Of a DNA stretch of 53,749 nucleotides, positions 1 through 8,270 are shown piece by piece. Below the pieces are notes generated by a model. The model was given only the letters and a program-made list of their open reading frames with translations. It did no database searches and was not told the origin of the DNA. The stretch's first letter is position 1. Each line of letters opens with the position of its first letter. Where the stretch lies: contig JAFGVD010000017.1 of assembly GCA_016938135.1 (NCBI GenBank), positions 1 to 53,749 of the forward strand, given 5' to 3'. This stretch comes from Coriobacteriia bacterium (GTDB lineage Bacteria > Actinomycetota > Coriobacteriia > Anaerosomatales > Anaerosomataceae). A program made the translations under genes and the position numbers.

Positions 1-118
1 CCCGCGAGAGGTCTGTGCGCGCGCTGATATGAAGGTCCGTCTCGGCGTTGACAACAACGAACGAGACCAGGCCTTCGGCTGAAGATCCATCCCTGTAGAA
101 ACGCGGTTCATACGCCAT
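1..118 (-). CDS. UPF0280 (COG2122, ApbE-like) family protein, 5' end only
   Basis: The gene runs off the left edge; only the first 39 codons are visible. Reading from the ATG at 118, the protein opens MAYEPRFYRDG, then has a hydrophobic stretch and the motif ETDLHISA. This matches my memory of the start of UPF0280/COG2122 proteins, which are related to the flavin transferase ApbE. In methanogens a COG2122 protein (MA1715) takes part in making homocysteine from aspartate semialdehyde and sulfide, with the COG1900 and NIL-ferredoxin proteins also encoded in this window at 13401-14978. No clear ribosome binding site precedes the ATG. The family call rests on a short N-terminus and could be wrong. 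Confidence 0.6.
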   Translation of the reverse strand, partial: MAYEPRFYRDGSSAEGLVSFVVVNAETDLHISARTDLSR

Positions 119-178
119 ACAGCAATCGTATCAGGCTAGTTGGGGATATGCTTAAGTAAGGCGACAGTGGAGGTGCCC

Positions 179-1225
179 GTGCAAGCCATCCTGGAACTCT
201 GCGTGGAGATGGACCAGCTCGCCGAGAAGACGTACAACTCTCTCGCCAAGAATTGCACAGACTCCCCGCTCAAAGAGCTCTTCCGACAGATGTCTGCCGA
301 GGAGGGGTCACACGTCGGCTGGTGGCAAGACCTGTTGCACGCCTACGAGCAAGGACTCATGCCCAACATCGTGAACAGCGAATCGGGTCTCGCCGATAGG
401 ATGCGATCGCTCAGCGCGGAGTTGCGCGCGATGATCGAGGGCGAAGAAGTGCCCACAGATCCGGAGGCAGCGCTCGCCCTGGCTGCCCGTATCGAGTTCT
501 ACATGATCGACCCGGTGTTCGGCGAGCTCATCGACCTGACCGAGCCGGGGCGCGCGGAACAGCGACGCAGCGCCTACTCGACCCACCTCGAGCGTCTCAT
601 CTCGGCCATAGAGCAGTACTACGAACCGGGCTCGCTCGCTGCGTTCCTGGCAGGGATCCTGGCGCGGACATGGCACGACAACCTGACGCTCGCGGTCTAC
701 GCGACCCGCGACCCTTTGACCGGCATCCACAACCGGCGGGCGCTGGATACCCACCTGCACCAGTGGTCGGCATGGTCCTCGCGATACGGAAGGCCGCTCA
801 CGGTGCTGCTGATAGACATCGACTTCTTCAAAGGCATCAACGACGACTTCGGCCATCGCTTCGGCGACACTGCGTTGCGGGCGGTGGCTCATGCGATCCG
901 CTCGGCCACACGCTCCTCGGACATGGTGGTCCGCTACGGAGGCGACGAGTTCGCGGTCATCGCACCGGAGACCGATTCAGACGAATACTGCCTGCTGGTG
1001 GACCGCATTCTTGAAACGGTGCGCCGGCTCGAGCTCAACAGCGATGACGGGCATACTGTCCCCGTGAGCGTATCCGTTGGAGGAGTCGTCGCCGCTGATA
1101 TCGCCGGGTCCAACCCGCGCAGCATCGACAAGCTCCTTGCGACGGCCGATCAGGGACTCTATGCCGCCAAGAACGCGGGGCGCAACCGTGCAAGTGACCC
1201 GATCGTGCTTGGCCGAGAACGATAG
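179..1225 (+). CDS. Diguanylate cyclase with N-terminal ferritin-like domain
   Basis: The protein has about 348 residues. The C-terminal half is a GGDEF domain that should make cyclic di-GMP: it has an intact GGDEF signature near residue 255 and an RSSD inhibitory site five residues before it. The N-terminal ~150 residues look like a four-helix ferritin/rubrerythrin-type bundle. There is a Glu-rich first helix, an EEGSH (ExxH) motif, a later EFYMID helix and a THLERL helix, which together could bind a di-iron centre. No membrane segment is seen, so it is cytosolic. I chose the GTG at 179 because GGAGG lies five bases before it; an upstream TTG at 140 has no ribosome binding site. Likely role: turning an oxygen, iron or redox cue into c-di-GMP (inference). 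Confidence 0.8.
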   Translation: MQAILELCVEMDQLAEKTYNSLAKNCTDSPLKELFRQMSAEEGSHVGWWQDLLHAYEQGLMPNIVNSESGLADRMRSLSAELRAMIEGEEVPTDPEAALALAARIEFYMIDPVFGELIDLTEPGRAEQRRSAYSTHLERLISAIEQYYEPGSLAAFLAGILARTWHDNLTLAVYATRDPLTGIHNRRALDTHLHQWSAWSSRYGRPLTVLLIDIDFFKGINDDFGHRFGDTALRAVAHAIRSATRSSDMVVRYGGDEFAVIAPETDSDEYCLLVDRILETVRRLELNSDDGHTVPVSVSVGGVVAADIAGSNPRSIDKLLATADQGLYAAKNAGRNRASDPIVLGRER

Positions 1226-1229
1226 TCCG

Positions 1230-2108
1230 TCAGGTGGCTTTGGCAGCCATCTCGCCTGCGTGGTAGCTGCTGCGGACAAACGGCGCACTGGCAACGGCGC
1301 TGAAGCCCAGAGCCGTAGCCTCGGCAGCATAACGCTCGAACACGTCCGGGTGCACGAACTCGGTCACTGGTAAGTGCTTGCGGCTGGGTCGCAGGTACTG
1401 GCCGATGGTGAGCAGATCACAGCCGACCGCTCGCAGATCACGCATGACGCCGACGACCTCGTCGAACTGCTCGCCAAGGCCGACCATCATGCCGGACTTC
1501 GTGGGCAGATCAGGATGACGCTCCTTCACGTGCTGCAACACCGAAAGGCTGCGCTCATAGATCGCGATAGGCCGGACCTCAGAATACAGGCGCGGAACGG
1601 TCTCGACGTTGTGGTTGAACACATCCGGAAGCGCGTCAGCCACCACGTCGACCGCATCGAGATCTCCCCTGAAGTCGCTCGTAAGCACCTCGATGCGAGT
1701 ACCCGGCGAGATATCTCGCACGGCTTTGATGATCTCCACCAGATGCGCCGCACCGCCATCCGGGATGTCGTCTCTTGTGACCATGGTGATCACCGCATGC
1801 TTGATGCGCATGAACAGCACCGCCTGGGCGATGTTGCCTGGCTCATCGGGATCGAGCGGAGCGGGCTTTCGGGCCTCCACCGCACAGAACCGGCAGTTGC
1901 GCGTGCAAACATCGCCCATCGCCAGGAACGTGGCCGTCCCGCCTGCGAAACACTCACCCTGGTTGGGGCATTTGGCCGACTCGCACACCGTGTGCAGATC
2001 GAGTTTGGCCATCAGGTCTTTGACGGTGTCGTACTTGCCCTCGTGCGCTATGGGACGGCGCATCCACTCGGGCATACGCTTGGCGCCACTTCCGTGCTCA
2101 TACGCCAT
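1230..2108 (-). CDS. lipA: Lipoyl synthase (radical SAM)
   Basis: Inserts two sulfur atoms into protein-bound octanoyl groups to make lipoyl cofactors. The protein has 292 residues. It shows the auxiliary-cluster motif CESAKCPNQGEC (Cys42, 47, 53), the radical SAM motif CTRNCRFC (Cys68, 72, 75) and the C-terminal RSSY that ligates the auxiliary cluster. The ATG at 2108 shares a base with the TAA of the upstream dihydrolipoyl dehydrogenase gene (TAATG), so translation is probably coupled; an ATG four codons earlier (2120) is also possible. No lipB or lplA is in view, and the lipoyl-bearing complexes lie elsewhere. Confidence 0.97.
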   Translation of the reverse strand: MAYEHGSGAKRMPEWMRRPIAHEGKYDTVKDLMAKLDLHTVCESAKCPNQGECFAGGTATFLAMGDVCTRNCRFCAVEARKPAPLDPDEPGNIAQAVLFMRIKHAVITMVTRDDIPDGGAAHLVEIIKAVRDISPGTRIEVLTSDFRGDLDAVDVVADALPDVFNHNVETVPRLYSEVRPIAIYERSLSVLQHVKERHPDLPTKSGMMVGLGEQFDEVVGVMRDLRAVGCDLLTIGQYLRPSRKHLPVTEFVHPDVFERYAAEATALGFSAVASAPFVRSSYHAGEMAAKAT

Positions 2109-3502
2109 TACAGCCCGCACTTCCCTGCAGCGTCGATCGCCGCGAACTTGATGACCTCGCTCACAGTGGGGTGTGCGTGCACCGTTTCGGCAAGCTGTTT
2201 CACCGTTATGTCGTGCGCCATCGCAACCGCTATCTCGTGGATGATCTCAACCGCATGCGGTCCCACTATCTGGCAACCTATGATGCGTCCCGTTCCCTTC
2301 TCGGCGACCATCTGCACGAACCCTTCAGATTCGCCTTCGCCAAGAGCCTTGCCATTGGCTGCGAACTTGGCCACGGCCTGCACCGCGTTCATTCCGCTCT
2401 CCTTGGCAGAATCGCGCGAGCTGCCCACTACCGCCACATTGGGGAAGGTGTAGACACACGCCGGGATGCAGTCATACCGGACCGTCTCAAGATGCGGGGT
2501 AGCGCCCACGCTGTGGAACTCGGCCACAGCGTTGCGTGCCGCTATGATACCCTCCTCCTCGGCCACATGCGCAAGCATCATTCCGCCGATAAGGTCGCCT
2601 ATCGCATAGACGCCTTCGAGGTTGGTGCGGAAGTACTCGTCGACCTTCACGGCCGCGCGGTCCATCTGGATGCCGGCTTCCGGGTAACCCAGGCCGGCCG
2701 AGTTGGGGATGCGGCCCACGGCGCTCATCACGATCTCGCTGTCCAGCACGTTACCGCTGCGAAGGGTCGAGTGCATGCGTCCGTCGACACGCTCCACTTT
2801 CTCTACCGCGTCGCCCAGATGGAACTCCACGCCCATATCCTCCAGCGCGGACTGCGTTTGCTTCACCACGCGGCGGTCGTTTCCGGGCAGAACCTGCTCC
2901 ATGAGCTCCACCACGGTGACCTTGCTGCCGAACGCGGCATAGGCGCACGCGAACTCCAGGCCGATCACACCGCCGCCGATGATGACGAGGTCTTTCGGTA
3001 TCTCGGAAAGCGACACCGCTTCGTCGCTGGTCCAGACGCCTTCCATCTCATGGTCGATGTTGGGAAGCTTGAACACCGCGGAGCCGGTGGCCAGGATCAC
3101 CACGTCGCCTTCGATGGTCTGTGTTGCCCCATCGGCCATCTCGACCGCTACCGTGTGCGGCGCAACAAGGCGGCCGGCACCGGTGACCACACTGACCTTC
3201 AAACGCTTCGCGCTGCTCTCAATCTGGCCGACGAGCTCATCGACGACGCGCTCCTTGCGAGCGCGCAGTGCAGGAACGTCCACACTTGCAACAGCGGCGT
3301 TCAGACCGAACTCCGCCGCCTGACGAGTGTCTGCGACTATGTGAGCCGATCGGAGGATGGTCTTAGTTGGGATGCAGCCCCAGTTCAGACAGGTGCCGCC
3401 CAATCGCTCCTGCTCGATGAGCGTTACCTGCGCACCGAGCCGGGCTGCTTCAAACGCCGCCGAGTAGCCACCGGGGCCACCGCCGAGGATGACGATATGC
3501 AT
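2108..3502 (-). CDS. lpdA: Dihydrolipoyl dehydrogenase
   Basis: The FAD- and NAD-dependent E3 enzyme of 2-oxoacid dehydrogenases or the glycine cleavage system, reoxidising dihydrolipoyl groups. At 464 residues it is normal family length. Visible features are the N-terminal FAD-binding GGGPGG, the redox-active disulfide in GGTCLNWGC (Cys38 and Cys43), a second dinucleotide fold at GGGVIGLEFA, and the C-terminal HAHPTVSE catalytic His-Glu pair. The ATG at 3502 follows GGAGG at a six-base spacing. It is first in a two-gene unit with lipA, so the cofactor synthase and a lipoyl-using enzyme are co-expressed. No E2, H- or P-protein gene is nearby. Confidence 0.96.
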   Translation of the reverse strand: MHIVILGGGPGGYSAAFEAARLGAQVTLIEQERLGGTCLNWGCIPTKTILRSAHIVADTRQAAEFGLNAAVASVDVPALRARKERVVDELVGQIESSAKRLKVSVVTGAGRLVAPHTVAVEMADGATQTIEGDVVILATGSAVFKLPNIDHEMEGVWTSDEAVSLSEIPKDLVIIGGGVIGLEFACAYAAFGSKVTVVELMEQVLPGNDRRVVKQTQSALEDMGVEFHLGDAVEKVERVDGRMHSTLRSGNVLDSEIVMSAVGRIPNSAGLGYPEAGIQMDRAAVKVDEYFRTNLEGVYAIGDLIGGMMLAHVAEEEGIIAARNAVAEFHSVGATPHLETVRYDCIPACVYTFPNVAVVGSSRDSAKESGMNAVQAVAKFAANGKALGEGESEGFVQMVAEKGTGRIIGCQIVGPHAVEIIHEIAVAMAHDITVKQLAETVHAHPTVSEVIKFAAIDAAGKCGL

Positions 3503-3604
3503 GAGATACCTCCGCTTACATGTGCCGCCTTCAAGTGTCCCGAGATTGTACCACCGCTTGCGCGACCATGAGCGTCCACCCCCGGCACCCTACATACTTA
3601 TACA

Positions 3605-3641
3605 CGCGCATGCGCGCGGGCGGGTGCGCGCATGTATACAT
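3605..3641. repeat. Nested GC-rich palindromes between lpdA and the ABC importer
   Basis: Three dyads overlap here. CGCGCATGCGCG at 3605-3616 and ATGTATACAT at 3632-3641 are perfect palindromes. A 9-bp stem pairs 3609-3617 with 3626-3634 across an 8-base loop. No T-tract follows on either strand, so this is not a standard terminator. It lies between the divergent lpdA and importer genes, and a regulator-binding region or an mRNA-stabilising hairpin are both possible. The rest of 3503-3842 shows only the promoter listed next and the leader of the importer mRNA. Confidence 0.45.
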
Positions 3642-3674
3642 GAAGATGCTATTTGCATAATTGATACCCTATGT

Positions 3675-3703
3675 TTGGGTGTTTTGCCTTCTTTCGGTAT
3701 ACT
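3675..3703 (+). promoter_or_regulatory. Predicted sigma-70-type promoter of the amino acid importer
   Basis: A -35 element TTGGGT (3675-3680) is separated by exactly 17 bases from a strong -10 element TATACT (3698-3703). It faces the substrate-binding protein gene at 3843, which would give an mRNA leader of about 130 bases. The -35 element matches the consensus only in its first half. Confidence 0.55.
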
Positions 3704-3842
3704 TGACGCAATCCTTGGTCATCCTCGTGCGACAGTCGCCGCGCTCAGGCACGTCCATGACCAGCTTCCGCACCAAGAGGGTGTGGAAACGTCAGAGCAC
3801 TGACCAGGGTGTCCGAACCCCACAAGATGGAGGCCCACCGGA

Positions 3843-4634
3843 ATGAAGAACGTATGGAAAACGCTCCTGACCGCAGCACTGGTCGCGTCGATGGCTACAG
3901 CCGCCGGCTGCGGAACCACAGACACCTCCACTGCATCAGACGATGCCGCGCAGGAGCAGTTCGTGTTCGCCAACTCAGGCGCTTACCGGCCGTTCAGCTT
4001 CGATGAGAGTGGCGAGATAGTCGGCTTCGACGTCGATATCGCCAACGAGATCGCGAAACGCATCGACCGTGAACCCGTGATGCAGTCCCCTGTTCCCTTC
4101 GACACGCTCATCCAGGGACTCAAGGCCGGCAAGTACGACGCCCTCGTCGCTTCCCACGGCATCACCGCTGAGCGCGAAGAACAGGTCGACTTCACTACCC
4201 CCTACTATCGCTCGGGTGCCCAGATCTTCGTTGCAGCGGGAACGACGGACATCGCCGGTCCGGACGACTTGGGTGGCACCAAGATCGGTGTAGTCAAAGC
4301 CTCGACCTACCTCGATCTAGCCAAAGGCCTTACCGACGAAGGCAACGTCACCACCTATGACAGCGACGTCGTCGCGCTCCAGGACCTCGTGACCGGACGC
4401 GTCGATGCCGTCATCACCGACAAACTCGTCGGGTTCATGGCCCGCAACGACTCCGGCCTTGAGATCGAGGCCGTAGGCGACGTGCTGCAAGAAGACGAGA
4501 TGGGGATCGCCGTACAGGAAAGCGACAGCGAGCTTCTTGACGCCATCAACAGCGCCCTTGAGGACATGATCGCTGACGGCACCTACGAAGAGATCAGCAT
4601 GCGCTGGTTCAACGAGAACATCTTGGGCCAGTAA
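3843..4634 (+). CDS. Amino acid ABC transporter substrate-binding lipoprotein
   Basis: A family 3 solute-binding protein of 263 residues that captures polar amino acids outside the membrane. The N-terminus is a lipoprotein signal: a basic start, a hydrophobic stretch, then a lipobox ending at Cys23 (ATAAGC). The mature part has the family's typical beginning, FANSGAYRPFSF followed by GFDVDIANEIAKR, and the hinge region around FDTLIQGLKAGKYDALV. GGAGG lies nine bases before the ATG. It is the first gene of an importer unit with the permease and ATPase downstream. The substrate cannot be told from sequence; cystine, glutamine and arginine binders all look like this. Confidence 0.93.
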   Translation: MKNVWKTLLTAALVASMATAAGCGTTDTSTASDDAAQEQFVFANSGAYRPFSFDESGEIVGFDVDIANEIAKRIDREPVMQSPVPFDTLIQGLKAGKYDALVASHGITAEREEQVDFTTPYYRSGAQIFVAAGTTDIAGPDDLGGTKIGVVKASTYLDLAKGLTDEGNVTTYDSDVVALQDLVTGRVDAVITDKLVGFMARNDSGLEIEAVGDVLQEDEMGIAVQESDSELLDAINSALEDMIADGTYEEISMRWFNENILGQ

Positions 4635-4682
4635 TAGCGCTCGCTCGGAGCGGTCCCCGCTTCGTGACAGTCGCAAGAGAAT

Positions 4683-4711
4683 CGGGGGTCGGCCGCCAAG
4701 GTCGGCCCCCG
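4683..4711 (+). terminator. Strong intergenic hairpin between binding protein and permease
   Basis: A 12-bp stem (4683-4694 with 4700-4711, two G-U pairs) closes a five-base loop. No run of T follows, so rather than full termination it probably protects the 3' end of the binding-protein mRNA or attenuates transcription. Either would favour more binding protein than permease, as is common in ABC importers. Confidence 0.55.
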
Positions 4712-4731
4712 CTCACCGTAAGGAGACGAAC

Positions 4732-5397
4732 TTGGCATTCCTGACCGTCATACAAGAGCACTTCTGGGGGTTCTTCCGGGCGACTGGCTTGACGCTTCAG
4801 CTCACCGCCGTATCGCTTGCGCTCGCGGTGGTGATCGGGTTGCTGTTCGCCTTCCTCAAACTGTCCAATAACCGCGTTGCGAACGTCGTTGCAGACGCCT
4901 ACATCGGCCTTACGAGAGGGCTTCCACTCATCGTTCAGCTGATGTTCCTCTACTTCGGCATCAGCTCCATCGTGGTGCTCAGTTCATTTTGGGCAGGCTC
5001 GCTGGCGCTGGCATTCCATGCCGGTGGATACGTTGCCGAGATATTCCGCGGCGCCATCCAAAACATCGACCGCGGGCAGACAGAAGCCGCCAGGTCGCTT
5101 GGCATGTCACCCCGCAAGGCGATGCGCCTGATCGTCTTGCCTCAGGCGTTCCGGCGTGCCATCCCGTCGTTGGGCAACCAGTTCATCATCGGCCTGAAGG
5201 ACAGCACCCTGGTGGCCTACCTCGGCGTGCCGGAGCTGTTCAGCAACGCGATGACAGCGGCCGCAGCCAACTACAAGCCGTTCGAGACCTACCTGGTGGC
5301 AGGCATGTACTACCTTGTGCTGGTCGTCATCTTCACCTGGATGGTCAACAAGCTCGAGGTACGACTGACTCCGCACCGACAGGAGGCCACACGATGA
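4732..5397 (+). CDS. Amino acid ABC transporter permease (HisM/GlnP type)
   Basis: The inner-membrane channel subunit of the importer, 221 residues, with about five hydrophobic segments. The cytoplasmic EAA loop that docks onto the ATPase is clear ([21 protein letters not shown], around residues 118-137). Translation appears to begin at a TTG preceded by AAGGAG. Its TGA overlaps the ATG of the ATPase gene (ATGA), so the two are coupled. Only one permease gene is present, which fits a homodimeric channel. Confidence 0.93.
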   Translation: MAFLTVIQEHFWGFFRATGLTLQLTAVSLALAVVIGLLFAFLKLSNNRVANVVADAYIGLTRGLPLIVQLMFLYFGISSIVVLSSFWAGSLALAFHAGGYVAEIFRGAIQNIDRGQTEAARSLGMSPRKAMRLIVLPQAFRRAIPSLGNQFIIGLKDSTLVAYLGVPELFSNAMTAAAANYKPFETYLVAGMYYLVLVVIFTWMVNKLEVRLTPHRQEATR

Positions 5398-6122
5398 GCG
5401 TCATCGACATCAAAGGACTGCACAAGCACTTCGGCGACCTACATGTCCTCAAAGGCATAGATCTTACGGTCGAGTCCGGGGAGGTCGTTGTCATCATAGG
5501 GCCCTCGGGTTCAGGAAAGAGCACGCTCCTGCGCTGCCTGAACTTCCTCGAGTATCCCGACGAAGGATCCGTCAAAGTCAACGGCGAGATCATCGATCCG
5601 GCCACAAGCGACCTGGACAAGGTCCGCCGGCATATGGGGATGGTGTTCCAGCACTTCCAGCTCTTCCCGCACAAGAACGTCCTTCATAACGTCACCATTG
5701 CGCCCGTGAACGTACTGGGCCTCTCCCAGAAGAAGGCCAACGCGGTAGCTCGCAACCTGCTCGCCAAGGTCGGCTTGCCCGACAAGGAGAAGGCGTGGCC
5801 GTCGCAGCTGTCCGGTGGACAGAAGCAGCGTGTTGCCATCGCCCGCGCGCTGGCAATGGACCCGGACATAATGCTGTTCGACGAGGTCACCTCGGCGCTG
5901 GACCCGGAGCTCGTCAACGAGGTGCTGCAGGTCATGCAGGAGATGGCCGCTGGCGGTATGACGATGGTGGCCGTCACGCATGAAATGGGATTCGCCAGGG
6001 AAGTGGCAGACCGCGTGATCATGATGGCGGACGGGCTGATCATCGAAGAAGGGACTCCCAAGCAGGTGTTCGAGGCTCCGCGAGAAGAGCGCACCCGGAC
6101 CTTCCTCAGCCAGATCCTTTAG
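5394..6122 (+). CDS. Amino acid ABC transporter ATP-binding protein (GlnQ type)
   Basis: The cytoplasmic ATPase of the importer, 242 residues. It has Walker [10 protein letters not shown], the Q-loop at [11 protein letters not shown], signature LSGGQKQR, Walker [13 protein letters not shown] and the switch His in AVTHEMGFA. The Walker B acidic pair is DE, as expected for an active enzyme. The ATG at 5394 is chosen because it overlaps the permease stop and follows AGGAGG at seven bases; the frame stays open far upstream, but that part only shadows the permease gene. Confidence 0.95.
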   Translation: MSVIDIKGLHKHFGDLHVLKGIDLTVESGEVVVIIGPSGSGKSTLLRCLNFLEYPDEGSVKVNGEIIDPATSDLDKVRRHMGMVFQHFQLFPHKNVLHNVTIAPVNVLGLSQKKANAVARNLLAKVGLPDKEKAWPSQLSGGQKQRVAIARALAMDPDIMLFDEVTSALDPELVNEVLQVMQEMAAGGMTMVAVTHEMGFAREVADRVIMMADGLIIEEGTPKQVFEAPREERTRTFLSQIL

Positions 6123-6215
6123 GCGCTATAGTCCAAAGGATCGAATACCGATATAGTCCTATGAGGTTGAACGTTCCTTAAGCTACACACGTGGCCGGGA
6201 TGAGGTGGGGACCCG

Positions 6216-7853
6216 ATGGCCAGAAGTAGCACAGGACCCAGGCTCTACACTCATAGGCCCAGGCTCATCCTGGCGGGGCTCGTCTCGGTAGTCTTCCTCT
6301 GGCTTGCAGACACCGTTCTTGGATCGATGACCCGGGGCACCGGCTTCGTCGACGAGCTGCTGCGTCCGGACGGTCACGCTCTTGTCTTCCGCATCATCAT
6401 GACCGTCATCTTCATCGTTGGTGCGATCTACGCTCAGCGTCTGTTCGACCGCCATGTGCGCATAGAGAACGCCCTGGACATAGAACGCCAGAAGATCGGG
6501 CTGATCTACGACAACAATCCCGATGCGATCCTGGTCATCGACAGGGACTACCAGATCCGCTACGCGAACCCGCTCGCATGCGAGTACCTGGGCATGGAAG
6601 AAACGGCGGTAGTGGGCGCGAAGTGTCACGAAGTGAGCTCAGGCGAACCCGCACCATGCGAAGGCTGTAGGACCCGGGTCGTCCTACGAACCGGCCAGAG
6701 CGCAACCGCCGTACGACAACGCACCACAGCCAGCGGTCGTGAGCAATGGGTCGAGCAGACCTGGTACCCCATTCCCGGCGAAGACGGAGTACCGGACGCT
6801 GTGGTTGAGATCTCACGCGACATCACTGACGTGAAGAGCGCCGAGATGGCCCTGCAGCTCTATAGCGAGAAGCTTGAGGACCGCGTACGGGAGCGGACAA
6901 GCGAGCTGCAACGCTCCAATGTCATCCTCCAGGAGGAAGTGACCGAACGGCGTCGGGTCGAGAAGATGCTGCGTGAGTCCGAGGAGCGCTTCCGCCGGCT
7001 CGTCGAGCTGGCGCCCGACCTGATCTTGGTGCACATAGACGGCATCATCGCATTCATGAACCCCTACGGGGCGACGCTGCTGGGCCATGAGAGTCCTGCC
7101 GATATCGTGGGCACGCACGTCATGGAACTTGTCCACCCCGACGACCGCGAGCTGGCGGCCTCGCTTATCCGCACCACGACGCAGCACCGCAAAGAGATCG
7201 ACGCCGTGGAGCTACGCTTCATGCGCATGGATGGCTCTGCCGTACATGTCGAGATCGCCGCAACACCGCTCACCTACCATGGACGTCCTGCGGTGCAGGC
7301 CATCGCACATGACATCACGGCGAGGCGACATGCAGAGGAGGCTGTTCGCCACATGGCGTACTACGACATGCTGACTGGCCTTCCTAATCGCGCACTGTTC
7401 GACGACCGCCTCGCAGTGGCCATCAGCCGCGCGGACCGCGAAGGCAAGCAGTTCGCCCTGATGTTCATGGACATGAACGACTTCAAGATCGTGAACGACA
7501 CACTTGGACACAGTGCCGGAGACCAACTGCTGGCAGACGTCGCAGAGCGACTCGTCTCGGTGGTACGCAAAAGCGACACGGTCGCCCGTCTTGGCGGCGA
7601 TGAGTTCACGGTGCTGCTACCCAACGAAGACTCACGAGCCACGGTGGAGCTGGTGGCCGAGAAGATCGTAGCCGCGATGCAGGCTCCGGCGCTCACTTCG
7701 CAAGGACCGGTGAAGGTCGACATGAGCATCGGCATCGCATTCTATCCCGCTGATGGACGGACCTTCAGCGAGCTCATGCATGCGGCGGACATGGCGATGT
7801 ATCAAGCGAAGAACAACGGCGAGCTGTTCCAGTTCGCTGTCGCGCAGGACTGA
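6216..7853 (+). CDS. Membrane-bound PAS-PAS-GGDEF diguanylate cyclase
   Basis: A 545-residue sensor predicted to make c-di-GMP. Two transmembrane helices (about residues 15-35 and 60-80) flank a short periplasmic loop. A first PAS domain (about 90-205) carries a Cys cluster, KCHEVSSGEPAPCEGC, of a kind seen in some PAS sensors, where it might bind metal or react to redox state. A coiled coil follows, then a second PAS domain (about 260-375) and a GGDEF domain with intact LGGDEF and an RKSD inhibitory site. There is no EAL domain. The 93 bases before it show a repeated ATAGTCC but no clear riboswitch. Confidence 0.92.
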   Translation: MARSSTGPRLYTHRPRLILAGLVSVVFLWLADTVLGSMTRGTGFVDELLRPDGHALVFRIIMTVIFIVGAIYAQRLFDRHVRIENALDIERQKIGLIYDNNPDAILVIDRDYQIRYANPLACEYLGMEETAVVGAKCHEVSSGEPAPCEGCRTRVVLRTGQSATAVRQRTTASGREQWVEQTWYPIPGEDGVPDAVVEISRDITDVKSAEMALQLYSEKLEDRVRERTSELQRSNVILQEEVTERRRVEKMLRESEERFRRLVELAPDLILVHIDGIIAFMNPYGATLLGHESPADIVGTHVMELVHPDDRELAASLIRTTTQHRKEIDAVELRFMRMDGSAVHVEIAATPLTYHGRPAVQAIAHDITARRHAEEAVRHMAYYDMLTGLPNRALFDDRLAVAISRADREGKQFALMFMDMNDFKIVNDTLGHSAGDQLLADVAERLVSVVRKSDTVARLGGDEFTVLLPNEDSRATVELVAEKIVAAMQAPALTSQGPVKVDMSIGIAFYPADGRTFSELMHAADMAMYQAKNNGELFQFAVAQD

Positions 7854-7856
7854 GCC

Positions 7857-8234
7857 TTACGGTCGAAGCTCTTCTTCAGTCACGACCTCTGTCTTGACCA
7901 TCCGAACCATCGCCTGCAGAGCACCAAAGACGTTCTCTCTGATGTCGCCTGCAACCAACGCGTACATGATGTCATCCCCTACCTGGAGTTCACCCTCGTT
8001 GACCCAGATACGGACTGCCGAGATGCCCTCCATGAGCCTTGCGCTCTCTGTGATCTCCTCAAGGCGCTGCCTGTCAGCACGCAGTATCATGCCCGAAACA
8101 GGCCTGCCGTCACGGGAATGTCCGCGTACTACTCCGTTGTGAACCAGATACATACCGATGCCATCAGTGTCCCCGCTTGCCTTGATATCGGAGATCCATG
8201 CGTCCAGTGAGGGACGAGGTCCGGGTACAGCCAT
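7857..8234 (-). CDS. MoaE-like protein (molybdopterin synthase large-subunit fold), divergent
   Basis: A 125-residue protein that aligns by eye with MoaE, the catalytic subunit that moves sulfur onto precursor Z to form molybdopterin. GMYLVHNGVVRGHS matches the MoaE region around its conserved Arg, and VGDDIMYALVAGDIRENVFGA matches the GDEIVFVGVTSAHR region. The Lys of the YLK segment is kept (MVK), but the second active-site Lys of the WKxE motif is replaced (VVTEEE). It may therefore be an altered or non-catalytic relative. GGGAG eight bases upstream favours the ATG at 8234 over the ATG pair at 8252. It lies 36 bases after a TorD-like gene. Confidence 0.6.
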   Translation of the reverse strand: MAVPGPRPSLDAWISDIKASGDTDGIGMYLVHNGVVRGHSRDGRPVSGMILRADRQRLEEITESARLMEGISAVRIWVNEGELQVGDDIMYALVAGDIRENVFGALQAMVRMVKTEVVTEEELRP

Positions 8235-8270
8235 GGTCGCGACTCCCATCATCGTGAGGTGATGGGCTGA

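Noticed and set aside
2171-3571. A 466-codon open frame on the plus strand opposite lpdA
   Set aside because: It is the antisense shadow of a clear dihydrolipoyl dehydrogenase gene. Its translation is His/Arg-rich with no domain, as expected for an antisense frame in high-GC DNA.
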